Of a stretch of 64,000 nucleotides of DNA, positions 35,859-45,159 are shown one piece after another (the stretch's first letter is position 1; the number at the start of each line of letters is the position of its first letter). Under the pieces are notes generated by a model that did not search any database, was not told the origin of the DNA, and saw only the letters and a program-made list of their open reading frames with translations. A program made the translations under genes and the position numbers. The stretch is from Croceicoccus marinus (GTDB lineage Bacteria > Pseudomonadota > Alphaproteobacteria > Sphingomonadales > Sphingomonadaceae). Location: contig NZ_CP019603.1 in NCBI RefSeq assembly GCF_001661675.2, positions 62,001-126,000 of the forward strand, in the 5' to 3' direction.

Positions 35859-36638
35859 CTAACCGCAACCGGCGACGCCGCCGTCGACAGGCAGGGCGAC
35901 ACCGGTGATGTAGGCGCCGGCACGCGACGACAGGAACACGACCGATCCGGCGATTTCGTCCGGCCTACCCAGTCGGGCCATCGGAATTTGCGACAGCACC
36001 GCCGGGTCCACTTCGTCGTCCTCGCGAAGATGCGCCGTCATCTTGGTGGGGAAGAAGCCGGGAACGAGCGCGTTGACGTTGATGTTGCGAGCCGCCAGAT
36101 CGCCGGCCAGATCGCGGCTCAGCATGTGGATGGCCGCCTTGCTGGCCGAATAGGAATAGGCGCTGAGGCGGGCCGTCTTCAGCCCCGCGACGGAACCGAT
36201 ATTGATGACCCTTGCCGGATCGTCGGGGGTCCCGGCGGCTTCCAGCGCGCCTAGCAATTCGCGGACCAGCGTGAAGGGCGCCTGCACATTGACCATCATC
36301 ACGCCCGGCCATGCCTTGTCGGGATAATTGTCGACCGGCCCGCCCCATGTCTTGCCGGCATTATTGACAAGAATATGGAGCTTGTCGCCGCAAGCGGCGC
36401 GCAACCGGTTGGCAAGGTCCACCGCAGCTTCGGGGCTGGAAAGATCACAGGGCAAGGGGATGCAGACACCCAGCGACGACATTTCCGCCGCCGCCGTATT
36501 GCACACGTCTTCCTTCCTCGACGTGATCGCGACCGTGGCCCCCGCCTTCAGCAGACCCTCGGCAATCATGCGGCCAAGGCCTTGCGCGCCGCCCGTGATC
36601 AGCGCGACTTTTCCGCTCAGATCGAAAAGCCCGGTCAT
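35859..36638 (-). CDS. SDR family oxidoreductase
   Basis: 259 residues: TGGAQGLG at 15-22, NNAG at 92-95, ARVINIGSVAGLK with Ser149, Tyr163/Lys167 (YSASK). Paralogue of the SDR at 29983, with the same spacing of all motifs. It overlaps the MDR oxidoreductase stop by four bases (ATGA). Confidence 0.88.
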   Translation of the reverse strand: MTGLFDLSGKVALITGGAQGLGRMIAEGLLKAGATVAITSRKEDVCNTAAAEMSSLGVCIPLPCDLSSPEAAVDLANRLRAACGDKLHILVNNAGKTWGGPVDNYPDKAWPGVMMVNVQAPFTLVRELLGALEAAGTPDDPARVINIGSVAGLKTARLSAYSYSASKAAIHMLSRDLAGDLAARNINVNALVPGFFPTKMTAHLREDDEVDPAVLSQIPMARLGRPDEIAGSVVFLSSRAGAYITGVALPVDGGVAGCG

Positions 36639-37636
36639 ACGGTGATCGCCACTTTGCCGAACTTGTGATCGTTTTCGAGATAGGTCAGAGCCTTGTCGGC
36701 TTCGGCCAGAGGAAACGTCTTTTCGATCACCGGCTTGATGCCATGCTTGTCGATGAAATCCAGCATGTTGCGGAAATCTTCAGGATCTCCGACCTGACTG
36801 CCGACGATGCTGGCACTCTTCAGGAAAACGCCGGTCGCGGTAATCTCGAACTTATCGCCTGCGGTCGATCCATAGATCACGATGCGGGCGCCCGGTTTTA
36901 TGGCACGAATGTAATTGGCATAGCTCGGTCCGGGCGCGCCATCGAGTACGACGTCGATGCCGCCCGTCATCGGGCCGACCTTCTTGCGCCATTCGGGATC
37001 GGTGTAGAGCAGGCCGTCGGTCGCGCCCATGCTCTTGGCACGTTCGATGACTTCTTCGCTTTCACCCGTGACATAGACCTTGCAGCCAAGCGCCACCGCA
37101 TAGGCGAGGCCAAAGGTCGCTACGCCGCCGCCGACGCCGCTGATCAGAACGGTATCGGTAGGCTGCAGCTGGCCCTTGAACATCAGCGCGCGCCATGCCG
37201 TCAGGCCGGTCAGGATCGAAGCGGCGGCCTCTTCCCAGCTCATGCCCGCGGGCTTCGGGGCCAGATTTTCGGCAGGGACACAGACATATTCGGCGATCGT
37301 GCCAGGGTGCGGCATGCCCAGCAGGCCGAATTCGGCCTGCGGGGCGTGGCGGTTTGGTCCCCAATCGCGGCCGGGATACAACACGACTTCGTCGCCGATT
37401 TCGACGCCAGTGACGCCTTCGCCGATCATGTCGACGACGCCGGCGCCGTCGCAGCCCATGGTGCAAGGTGTGACCATCCCGGGGTACAGCCCGCGCGAGA
37501 TCCACATTTCCCGGTGGTTCATCGACGCCGCCTTGATCGCGACCCGCACTTGTCCGGCAACAGGTTCCGGCGTCTCGACATCCACCACGCGAACGGCTTC
37601 TGGACCATCCGTGGATTCGAGCAATAGAGCTTTCAT
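36635..37636 (-). CDS. zinc-independent MDR oxidoreductase (quinone reductase/alkene reductase-like)
   Basis: 333 residues of the medium-chain dehydrogenase superfamily: a GroES-like N-terminal domain (NHREMWISRGLYP, MGCDGAGVV) and a Rossmann domain with GVGGGVATFGLAYA near 168. The four-Cys structural zinc lobe is missing. Members reduce C=C bonds of enones, quinones or enoyl thioesters with NADPH. It is the first gene of the 14-gene leftward operon, divergent from the large LuxR-type regulator that probably controls it. AAAGGATTCC precedes the ATG. Confidence 0.87.
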   Translation of the reverse strand: MKALLLESTDGPEAVRVVDVETPEPVAGQVRVAIKAASMNHREMWISRGLYPGMVTPCTMGCDGAGVVDMIGEGVTGVEIGDEVVLYPGRDWGPNRHAPQAEFGLLGMPHPGTIAEYVCVPAENLAPKPAGMSWEEAAASILTGLTAWRALMFKGQLQPTDTVLISGVGGGVATFGLAYAVALGCKVYVTGESEEVIERAKSMGATDGLLYTDPEWRKKVGPMTGGIDVVLDGAPGPSYANYIRAIKPGARIVIYGSTAGDKFEITATGVFLKSASIVGSQVGDPEDFRNMLDFIDKHGIKPVIEKTFPLAEADKALTYLENDHKFGKVAITV

Positions 37637-37767
37637 AAGTCGGGAATCCTTTTTCTATAATCGGTTATTGGCACGGATGGCCAAAGAGCGGCGGCGCCAT
37701 TTCTGACCGTGAGGTTGGTGATGGATGCGGCCGGGGCGAATGCGGGTGTCATGCGCGGATTCTCGCG

Positions 37768-37801
37768 TTCGTCCGCTGCCGGACGAATTCCCGCAGGGAA
37801 T
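37768..37801. promoter_or_regulatory. two abutting perfect inverted repeats in the 312-bp divergent regulatory region
   Basis: TTCGTCCG (37768-37775) and CGGACGAA (37780-37787) form an 8-bp perfect dyad with 4-nt loop. Sharing its last base, ATTCCC (37787-37792) and GGGAAT (37796-37801) form a 6-bp perfect dyad with 3-nt spacer. They lie in the 312-bp gap (37637-37948) between the divergent MDR operon and regulator gene, and are likely protein-binding sites. Confidence 0.5.
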
Positions 37802-37868
37802 GGCGCACTCCCGCCAATTTGAAATTCATATCCCAACTCCCGCTGCCGCAAGATCATCGTCCTGCACG

Positions 37869-37934
37869 CCGATAGCTTTATCGGATTGTGGGGTTATCGC
37901 CGCCCAAGCGCATCACAACCTATCTGCGGATAGG
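37869..37934. promoter_or_regulatory. pair of GATA-cored dyads 50 bp apart upstream of the LuxR-type regulator
   Basis: CCGATA-gctt-TATCGG (37869-37884) and CCTATC-tgcg-GATAGG (37919-37934) are both perfect 6-bp dyads with 4-nt loops, with centres exactly 50 bp apart. The second ends 14 bp before the regulator start codon. They could be binding sites for autoregulation, or small RNA hairpins in the leader. Confidence 0.45.
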
Positions 37935-37948
37935 AAATCGGGCTTGCC

Positions 37949-40699
37949 ATGATGGATGCGCTGCACGATAACAGCGGCATTGCCGGCATACGACCGGCAG
38001 GGAGAGGCGAAGAGGCTGGCCACATGGGCTTAGTGCAGACCACGATCGTGCCGCCGCGTTCGGCGCACGCGTATGTGAAACGGGCAAGGATCGAAAGCCT
38101 GGCGGAAAAGATCGCCGGCTATCGCGCAGTCACGGTTATCGCTCCGGCCGGTTTCGGGAAGACAACCGCCATGCTGCGATGGGCCGATCTGCTGGCCGAA
38201 CGAGGGCGATCCGTTCTTTGGATCGCGGCGCGCGCCGGTGTGGACAGTCTCGACACCTTTCTCGAGGCACTGTCCCAGGCCTGTGTCGTGTCGGGTCTTG
38301 GCATCGCTTCCAGCGATCCGCGTGCATGGTTCGTCGAGCTTGCCAAGCGATCGGGCGCGGCGCCGATCCTGTTCATAGACGATGCCCAGTTGCTGCCCCG
38401 CGAAGTGCATGATTTCGTCGAGCAGCTGATTTTCAGCTCACGCGACGGGTTGACGACCGTCATGGCGTCCCGGGGCGAAAATGACATCAATCTCGCTCGC
38501 CTGAGATCGCTGGGATACCTGATGGAAGTCAGGATGGCGGACCTGTGTTTCGATACAGAGGAAGCAAGCAGCCTGCTGAGGCAGGAAATTGGGGCAGAGC
38601 CGACTGCGGCGCAGATCCAGCGCATGATAATGGATACACAGGGCTGGGCCGCCGGCCTGATTCTTGCCTCCCAGACGTGGCACAAGGATAGTTTGCACGC
38701 GGAAATGCCTGAACGGGCGGCCAGTCGGCTGCGTTACGAATATGCGAGCTATTTCCACGAGGAAGTGATCGAGGGACTTCCGCAGGAATTGCGGAACTTC
38801 ATCATCGACACCTCGATCCTGAAAGAACTTTCGCCGTCGGCTTGCGCTGCGGTGATCGGCCAGAGCGAAGCGCGCAAATATCTCGACGAGGCTTTCGAGC
38901 GCGGGCTCTTCCTGATCGAACTGGACCGCGAGCAGGGCGAATATCGCCACTACAAGCTGTTCCGCGATATGGTTCTGGGGCGGCTCATGAAGCTGGCACC
39001 TGAACGCGCAGCCGAATTGCACCGGCGCGCCAGCCGCTTCTACGCAGAAACCAGCAATTATCACCTTGCACTGGAGCATGCCGAGCAAAGTACCGATCAG
39101 GAATTTCTCGCGTCGCAGATCGAAACCCTAGCCGAACAGATGATCTATGCCGGGCTGATGCAGCGGCTTGACGAACTGGCTAGCCGGTTGCCGTGGCAGG
39201 TGGTCGAGGACAAGCCGTCGATCCTGCTGGCCATGTCGTGGCGGCGCAGCAGGCGACTGGCATTCACGTCCGCCGAACGCCTGATCGAAGCGGCGGAAAA
39301 AGCCATCGAAGATAAGATGGATGCCGGCGAACTGGATGACTACGCAGCGCGACAGCTGGATTTTCATGTGCGCCACCGCAAGGTCATGTTGCACGCCGCA
39401 CGCGACGACATGGTCGCGGTAGAGGAGGAATGCGGCCCGCTGTTGGCCGATCTGGGTGACGATCATCCATATCTCAGCTGTACCCTGCTGGCACAGCTGC
39501 TTTCCGCCCGTCGTGAGCTGTTTCACTTCCACGACATGCTTCGACTGGAAGGTGAATTGCGCAAGGCATTGGCGCGACCGGGTTCAGCCTTCGCATCGAT
39601 TGCGCTCAAGTCGTCGGTCGCGCCTACGCTCGTCGCACAGGGCAAGACGGAAACCGCAAAGCAGTTCCTGCATGAAGCGCAGGAAATCGCGCGCCAGCGT
39701 GAAAGCGAGGTTTCGGGGCTAGGCGCGCTGCCGGCACTTCCGTTGGCCGAGATATTATACGAATGCGGCGAACTGGACGAGGCAGCCAGGCTGGTCGACC
39801 AGTACATGCCTTCTATTCGACAATGGGGCTTCGTCGATCAAGTCGCGTCGGGATATCTCGTGCGCGCCCGGCTGGCGGCCGCCGATGGCGACCTCGCTTC
39901 GGCGCTTTCGGTGCTGGAGGAAGCGCATCTTGTCGCGATCGAATGCGGGCTCGACCGTTTGCGGGCCATGGTCGTATCGGAACAGGTACGCATTTTGATC
40001 AAGAACGGGCAGCTGGAACAGGCCGAAACGCTGTTCTATTCCTGCGACCTGGTGGGCGAAGGAGAACCTGTCCCCACGCTGAATCCGTCGCGGCTCAACG
40101 AATGGCTGGCTATTGCCTGGCTGCGGATTGAAATGCACCGGTTCAGGCTGGTGCGCTCGCGCAAGGTGGCGAAGCGCTGGCTGGAACTGGTGCGCCGCCG
40201 GGGCGCCATCCGTTCCGCCCTGTCGTTCGAACTGCTGCTGGCCGAAATTGCGGTACTGGCAGGCAACCGCTCGGAAGCGCGCCGTTCAGTGCGCGCTGCC
40301 GTGGAACTGGCCGAGACCGGCGGCTGGCTGCGCCCGTTCCTCGACGAGGGGGAAGCGATTGCTGCGCTGATCGTCGACGCCTATGGGACTGGCCCGATCC
40401 TCGACGATCCGGTCGACAGGTTTGCCCATGGGTTGGTGAAGCTGCTCAAGGGAAATCCGCAGATCGATCAGGACGAAGAGGACGATGACGAGTTCGGCCC
40501 CAGCGGCGGCCTGTCGCTGCGCGAGATCGAGATCCTCACCCAGGTGAGCGGCGGCCTGCGCAACAGGGAAATCGGTGACCGGCTAGGCCTGACCGAAGGC
40601 ACAGTCAAATGGTACATGCAGCAGATCTACGACAAGCTGGGCGTTCGCCGCCGTCCGCAAGCCGTTCTGCGGGCAAGGCAGCTGGGCATTTTGTCCTGA
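37949..40699 (+). CDS. large ATP-binding LuxR family regulator (MalT/LAL type)
   Basis: 916 residues. An N-terminal NTPase domain has a Walker A loop APAGFGKTT at 65-73 and a Walker B LFIDDAQLL near 133; the middle is helical, TPR-like, as in MalT; the C-terminal LuxR helix-turn-helix spans about 855-912 (LSLREIEILTQVSGGLRNRE then GLTEGTVKWYMQQIYDKLGV). Such regulators bind an inducer, then ATP, oligomerise and activate catabolic promoters. It is placed between the 14-gene ring-cleavage operon (divergent) and the F420/LLM genes (same strand), so it is a good candidate for the main activator of both. Confidence 0.92.
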   Translation: MMDALHDNSGIAGIRPAGRGEEAGHMGLVQTTIVPPRSAHAYVKRARIESLAEKIAGYRAVTVIAPAGFGKTTAMLRWADLLAERGRSVLWIAARAGVDSLDTFLEALSQACVVSGLGIASSDPRAWFVELAKRSGAAPILFIDDAQLLPREVHDFVEQLIFSSRDGLTTVMASRGENDINLARLRSLGYLMEVRMADLCFDTEEASSLLRQEIGAEPTAAQIQRMIMDTQGWAAGLILASQTWHKDSLHAEMPERAASRLRYEYASYFHEEVIEGLPQELRNFIIDTSILKELSPSACAAVIGQSEARKYLDEAFERGLFLIELDREQGEYRHYKLFRDMVLGRLMKLAPERAAELHRRASRFYAETSNYHLALEHAEQSTDQEFLASQIETLAEQMIYAGLMQRLDELASRLPWQVVEDKPSILLAMSWRRSRRLAFTSAERLIEAAEKAIEDKMDAGELDDYAARQLDFHVRHRKVMLHAARDDMVAVEEECGPLLADLGDDHPYLSCTLLAQLLSARRELFHFHDMLRLEGELRKALARPGSAFASIALKSSVAPTLVAQGKTETAKQFLHEAQEIARQRESEVSGLGALPALPLAEILYECGELDEAARLVDQYMPSIRQWGFVDQVASGYLVRARLAAADGDLASALSVLEEAHLVAIECGLDRLRAMVVSEQVRILIKNGQLEQAETLFYSCDLVGEGEPVPTLNPSRLNEWLAIAWLRIEMHRFRLVRSRKVAKRWLELVRRRGAIRSALSFELLLAEIAVLAGNRSEARRSVRAAVELAETGGWLRPFLDEGEAIAALIVDAYGTGPILDDPVDRFAHGLVKLLKGNPQIDQDEEDDDEFGPSGGLSLREIEILTQVSGGLRNREIGDRLGLTEGTVKWYMQQIYDKLGVRRRPQAVLRARQLGILS

Positions 40700-40781
40700 C
40701 ACCCTATCGAAGGTTAGATTACGCCCGGTACCGCACGTCCTACCGCAGGGGAAACTATAGCATTTCTGGCGGGAGTATTCT

Positions 40782-41711
40782 GTGGCCAAGGGTAAGGTAA
40801 TCATCAGCTGCGCGGTGACCGGCGCGATCCATACGCCGAGCATGTCGCCGCATTTGCCGGTGACCGCTGACGAGATTGCGGAAGCGGCCATCGGCGCGGC
40901 TGACGCGGGTGCGGCCATCATTCATTTGCACGCCCGCAATCCCAAGGACGGGCGTCCGGACCAGAATCCCGATCTCTACGAACCCTTCCTCAAGGTCATC
41001 AAGCAGCGGACCGATGCGGTGCTGAACATCACCACCGGCGGCCATCCCTCGATGACGCTGGAAGAAAGGCTGAGGCCGGCAACGCGTTTCGCGCCTGAAG
41101 TCGCCAGCCTCAACATGGGTTCGATGGGGTTCGGCCTGTTCCCGATGCTGACCCGCTACAAGGACTGGAAATACGACTGGGAGCCGGCCACGCTTGAGGC
41201 ATCTCGCGACCTTGTATTCAAGAACACCTATAAGGATATCGAAGGGCTGCTGGAACTGCTTTCCCCGCTGGGCACGCGGTTCGAGTTCGAATGCTATGAC
41301 ACTAGCCATCTGTACAACCTGGCGCATTTCCTCGATCGCGGGCTGGTGAAGGCTCCGCTGTTCGTTCAGACTTGCTTCGGCATCCTCGGCGGCATCGGCA
41401 GCCACCCTGAAGATATCCAGCACATGAAGCGCACGGCGGACAGGCTGTTTGGCGACCAGTACGAATGGTCGGTGCTGGGCGCCGGCGCACGGCAGATGAG
41501 CATCGTCGCCATGGCTGCGTCGATGGGCGGCAATGTTCGCGTGGGCCTTGAAGATTCGCTCTGGGCCGGTCCGGGCCGACTGGCGGAAACCAACGCCGAA
41601 CAAGTCGCGACCGCAAAAGCCATCGTAGAGGGTATGGGCCTGTCCGTGGCAACGCCTGACGAAGCGCGCCAGATCCTTGACCTCAAGGGCGCCGACCGGA
41701 CCAATATCTGA
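40782..41711 (+). CDS. beta-keto acid cleavage enzyme (BKACE, DUF849)
   Basis: 309 residues, TIM barrel of the BKACE family. The metal-binding HLHARNPKDG is near 48-57, with TTGGHPSMTLEER and EFECYDTSHLYNLA blocks, and RVGLEDSLW near 253 (substrate/CoA end). The family condenses a beta-keto acid with acetyl-CoA to give acetoacetate and a new acyl-CoA. The start is GTG with GGGAG upstream. It would process a beta-keto acid released by the pathway. 82 nt separate it from the regulator gene. Confidence 0.88.
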   Translation: MAKGKVIISCAVTGAIHTPSMSPHLPVTADEIAEAAIGAADAGAAIIHLHARNPKDGRPDQNPDLYEPFLKVIKQRTDAVLNITTGGHPSMTLEERLRPATRFAPEVASLNMGSMGFGLFPMLTRYKDWKYDWEPATLEASRDLVFKNTYKDIEGLLELLSPLGTRFEFECYDTSHLYNLAHFLDRGLVKAPLFVQTCFGILGGIGSHPEDIQHMKRTADRLFGDQYEWSVLGAGARQMSIVAMAASMGGNVRVGLEDSLWAGPGRLAETNAEQVATAKAIVEGMGLSVATPDEARQILDLKGADRTNI

Positions 41712-41816
41712 GCAGGAAATGATCCACGCAGGACCAGGACGCTATAGGGAACGCGGCGATAGTCAGCGCAGTCACGTTGCGCCGCCGGCCCGTTGCGTTT
41801 GCTGGGGGCGAGGCCG

Positions 41817-42818
41817 ATGAAGCTGGGTATCTGTTCGATGTGGGGCACCTCGCTGGACTTGTTCCGCAGCGAGGTGAGGCTGGCGGCGGAGCTGGACTAT
41901 GATCTGGTCACGGTCGGGGATTCGCCGGCCGGCTGGCATGAAATGGTCACCTCCATGACATTGGCGGCACTTGAAGCGCCCAAGGCGCGGATCGGCTCGC
42001 TTGTGACATCGCCGTTCATGCGCCACCCGCTCGTCGCGGCGAGTGCCTTTGCCACCATCGACAAATTGACGGGCGGGCGGGCGGTCATGGGATTTGCGAC
42101 AGGGGGCAGCACGGTCCTGGCCGTGGGGCGCGCACCGGCCACGCAAAAGGAAGTGCGGGCCGAACTTGTCGCCCTGCGCCAGCTTTTCGCCGGCGAGGAG
42201 ATCGAGTGGGAAGGGCGGCCCGTCAAATCGCTTCGCTTCGCGCGCAAGGTTCCGATCTATTATTCCGCTTTCGGCCCAAAGGCTCTCGCGCTTGCAGGAG
42301 AGCTTGCCGATGGGGCCATCCTGTTTGCAGGTGACCAGAGCCTCGATGCACTGGAGCAGAGGATTGCTGAGTTGCGCGTTGCCGCCGCCAGGGCGGGCCG
42401 CGATGCCGATGCGCTCGACATCTGGGTGACCAGCTATATTTCGGTGCGAGAGCATCGGCAGCAGGCCATCGACGACCTGAAGGCTTTTATTGCCGTCAAT
42501 GCGATGGCCTTTCGTACGCCCGAGACGTTGGCGATGCTGCCCGATAATGTCCGCCCGCTCGTCCAGGCTTTTCAGGCACGTTATGATCCATCGGAACATG
42601 TCGTGGTCGGCGGACGCAACGTTCGGCTGATGGACGAGATGGGGCTCACCGAATTCCTGCAGGATTTCGATACGATCGCGGGACCTGAAGACCACGTGGC
42701 AGGGGTCATGGCCAGGATGGAAGCGATGGGTGTTTCCACGCTTATCGCCGCGCTTCCTGGGCATGCCGATCCGCTCACCACGATCCGCGGCCTCGCAGCC
42801 GCAAGAAAGAGAATGTAA
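41817..42818 (+). CDS. LLM class F420-dependent oxidoreductase
   Basis: 333 residues, luciferase-like TIM barrel (LLM fold): starts MKLGICSMWG, with LAAELDYDLVTVGDS, then LTGGRAVMGFATGGS and KVPIYYSAFGPKALALAGELADGAILF, blocks typical of F420-dependent methylene-H4MPT-reductase-like proteins. GGGGGCGAGG lies before the ATG. It is six nt upstream of the FO synthase gene, so it is co-expressed with F420 synthesis, which supports F420 rather than FMN as its cofactor. Substrate unknown. Confidence 0.88.
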   Translation: MKLGICSMWGTSLDLFRSEVRLAAELDYDLVTVGDSPAGWHEMVTSMTLAALEAPKARIGSLVTSPFMRHPLVAASAFATIDKLTGGRAVMGFATGGSTVLAVGRAPATQKEVRAELVALRQLFAGEEIEWEGRPVKSLRFARKVPIYYSAFGPKALALAGELADGAILFAGDQSLDALEQRIAELRVAAARAGRDADALDIWVTSYISVREHRQQAIDDLKAFIAVNAMAFRTPETLAMLPDNVRPLVQAFQARYDPSEHVVVGGRNVRLMDEMGLTEFLQDFDTIAGPEDHVAGVMARMEAMGVSTLIAALPGHADPLTTIRGLAAARKRM

Positions 42819-42824
42819 CGCGAT

Positions 42825-45137
42825 ATGGCATATTGGTGGAACAGGACCGAAGCGCGCGATTGGCTGGACAGGCTGGAGCGTTTCTCGCTGGACGAACTGG
42901 CCGCAGAGGCCGAGGCCAAGACGATTGCGGCGCATGGCGCGGTGGTCACCTATTCGCGCAAGGTTTTCATACCGCTGACGAAATTGTGCCGCGATGTCTG
43001 CCATTACTGCACGTTCGCTCACCGCCCGTCGCAACTGACGGCGCCATTCCTCGAACCGGAAGAAGTGCTTGAGATCGCCCGCGCGGGCGAACAGCGCGGT
43101 TGCCGCGAAGCATTGTTCACTCTGGGCGACCAGCCCGAGGCCCGCTATTCCGCCGCGCGCCGGTGGCTGGACGAGCGCGGCTTCGCCAGCACGCTGGATT
43201 ATCTGGCGCATGTCGCCTCGCTCGTCCTCGAAGAAACGAGCCTTCTGCCGCATCTCAACCCCGGGATCATGACGGCTGCCGACTACGAAAAGCTGCGTCC
43301 GGTCTCGGCTTCGATGGGATTGATGCTGGAAAGCACGTCGGAACGGCTGTGCGGCAAGGGAATGCCGCATTACGGGTCTCCCGACAAGATACCGGAAGTC
43401 CGCCTGCAATCCCTGCGCGATGCTGGCGAGGCAAAGGTGCCCTTTACCACCGGCCTGCTGATCGGGATTGGCGAAACGCGGCTGGAACGGGTGGAGGCAC
43501 TGCTTGCGATCCGCGATCTGCATGCGCGCCATGGCCATATCCAGGAAGTCATCATCCAGAACTTCCGCGCCAAGCCCGGGACGCTGATGGCAGCAACGCC
43601 CGATATCGGGCTCGACGAACATCTCTGGACGATAGCCGCTGCCCGCTTGATACTTCTGGCGGAAATGGTGGTGCAGGCACCGCCCAACCTGCAGCCGGGA
43701 CAGCTGGGCAAGCTTATCCGTGCGGGCGTCAACGACTGGGGCGGGGTTTCGCCGGTCACGCTCGACCATGTGAACCCCGAAGCGCCCTGGCCACATCTTG
43801 AGCAGCTGGAGACCCAGACCGAGGAGGCCGGACGGCACCTGCGCCAGCGGCTTGCCATCGGCCCGGCATTCGCTCGTGCACCCGGATTGTGGACGGACGA
43901 GGCGCTTCAGCCGCGCATTCGAAGGGCCACCGATGCGCGCGGATTACCGCGTGACAGCGACTGGCATCCCGGCACCGGCGGGGCGATACCGGAAAGGCCG
44001 CTATCCATCGGTATCGGAGGGGACAAGGAAATCCGCATAGCCCTGGGCCGGGTCGAGCACGGCGAGGAGCTCGGCGCGTTCCACATCGAAAGGATGTTCG
44101 GGGCCGAAGGCCGCGATTTCGAGCGGATCTGCCGCGTTGCCGACGAGCTGAGGCATGACCGGGTGGGCGACAATGTCACCCATGTGATCAATCGCAACAT
44201 CAACTATACCAATATCTGCCTTTACCGTTGCGGCTTCTGCGCCTTCTCCAAGGGCAGCACCAAGAGCGAGCGCGGCCCGGCGTATAATATCGACCATGCC
44301 GAAATCGCCCGCCGCACGGTTGAGGCGCGCGAACGCGGCGCGAGCGAGGTGTGCCTGCAAGGGGGCATCCACCCGAGCTATGACGGCAACACCTATCGCG
44401 GGATCGTGCAAGCGGTAAAGGATGCGGTGCCGGACATGCATGTGCACGCGTTCTCGCCGCTGGAGGTGCATCACGGCGCCACCACACTGGGGCTGGATTA
44501 CGAAGATTACCTCGCTTCGCTCAAGGAATGCGGGCTGGCAACCTTGCCGGGGACGGCGGCTGAAATCCTGTCAGATGATATCCGCGACATCATTTGCCCC
44601 GACAAGCTTTCGACCGGCGAATGGCTGGCGGTGATGCAGGCGGCACACAAGGTGGGGCTGAAGACAACATCCACCATCATGTTCGGCCATGTCGAAACCT
44701 ATGCCCACTGGGCCACGCATCTGCTGCGCCTGCGCGAATTGCAGATGGAAAGCAGCGGCTTCACCGAATTCGTGCCTTTGCCTTTCGTCCATATGGAGGC
44801 ACCGAACTGGCGCCGCGGGCAAACCCGTTCCGGCCCGACATGGCGCGAAACAGTGCTGATGCATGCCGTGTCGCGGATTGCGCTGGACGGTGCCATTCCG
44901 AACATTCAGGTCAGCTGGGTAAAACTGGGTCCGGAGGGGGCGGCCCACATACTTCAGGCAGGTGCCAACGATCTGGGCGGGACGCTGATGGACGAATCGA
45001 TCACGCGCGCTGCGGGCGGGGTGAACGGACAGGAATTCGGTGTTCCCGAAATGCGCGCGCTGGCCCATGGCATCGGTCGCCGCCTGCAGGAACGCACCAC
45101 GCTTTACGGTCTGGCCGCGGGCGAGACCGTCGCATAA
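42825..45137 (+). CDS. fbiC: FO synthase, fused CofG-CofH (FbiC)
   Basis: 770 residues with two radical SAM domains. The N-terminal CofG half binds its [4Fe-4S] cluster through Cys55, Cys59 and Cys62 (CRDVCHYC); the C-terminal CofH half through Cys465, Cys469 and Cys472 (CLYRCGFC). Together they build 7,8-didemethyl-8-hydroxy-5-deazariboflavin (FO) from tyrosine and 5-amino-6-ribitylaminouracil, the chromophore of F420. The domain order is the same as in actinobacterial FbiC. It follows an LLM gene by 6 nt and is 22 nt before the F420:NADPH oxidoreductase gene. Confidence 0.96.
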   Translation: MAYWWNRTEARDWLDRLERFSLDELAAEAEAKTIAAHGAVVTYSRKVFIPLTKLCRDVCHYCTFAHRPSQLTAPFLEPEEVLEIARAGEQRGCREALFTLGDQPEARYSAARRWLDERGFASTLDYLAHVASLVLEETSLLPHLNPGIMTAADYEKLRPVSASMGLMLESTSERLCGKGMPHYGSPDKIPEVRLQSLRDAGEAKVPFTTGLLIGIGETRLERVEALLAIRDLHARHGHIQEVIIQNFRAKPGTLMAATPDIGLDEHLWTIAAARLILLAEMVVQAPPNLQPGQLGKLIRAGVNDWGGVSPVTLDHVNPEAPWPHLEQLETQTEEAGRHLRQRLAIGPAFARAPGLWTDEALQPRIRRATDARGLPRDSDWHPGTGGAIPERPLSIGIGGDKEIRIALGRVEHGEELGAFHIERMFGAEGRDFERICRVADELRHDRVGDNVTHVINRNINYTNICLYRCGFCAFSKGSTKSERGPAYNIDHAEIARRTVEARERGASEVCLQGGIHPSYDGNTYRGIVQAVKDAVPDMHVHAFSPLEVHHGATTLGLDYEDYLASLKECGLATLPGTAAEILSDDIRDIICPDKLSTGEWLAVMQAAHKVGLKTTSTIMFGHVETYAHWATHLLRLRELQMESSGFTEFVPLPFVHMEAPNWRRGQTRSGPTWRETVLMHAVSRIALDGAIPNIQVSWVKLGPEGAAHILQAGANDLGGTLMDESITRAAGGVNGQEFGVPEMRALAHGIGRRLQERTTLYGLAAGETVA

Positions 45138-45159
45138 TTTGACAGGATTGGATTAGTTT

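Noticed and set aside
41772..43838. 688-codon open frame on the minus strand opposite the LLM and fbiC genes
   Set aside because: It is antisense to two clearly identified genes, is rich in Arg, His and Gln with no domain, and arises from the high-GC third positions of the real genes.
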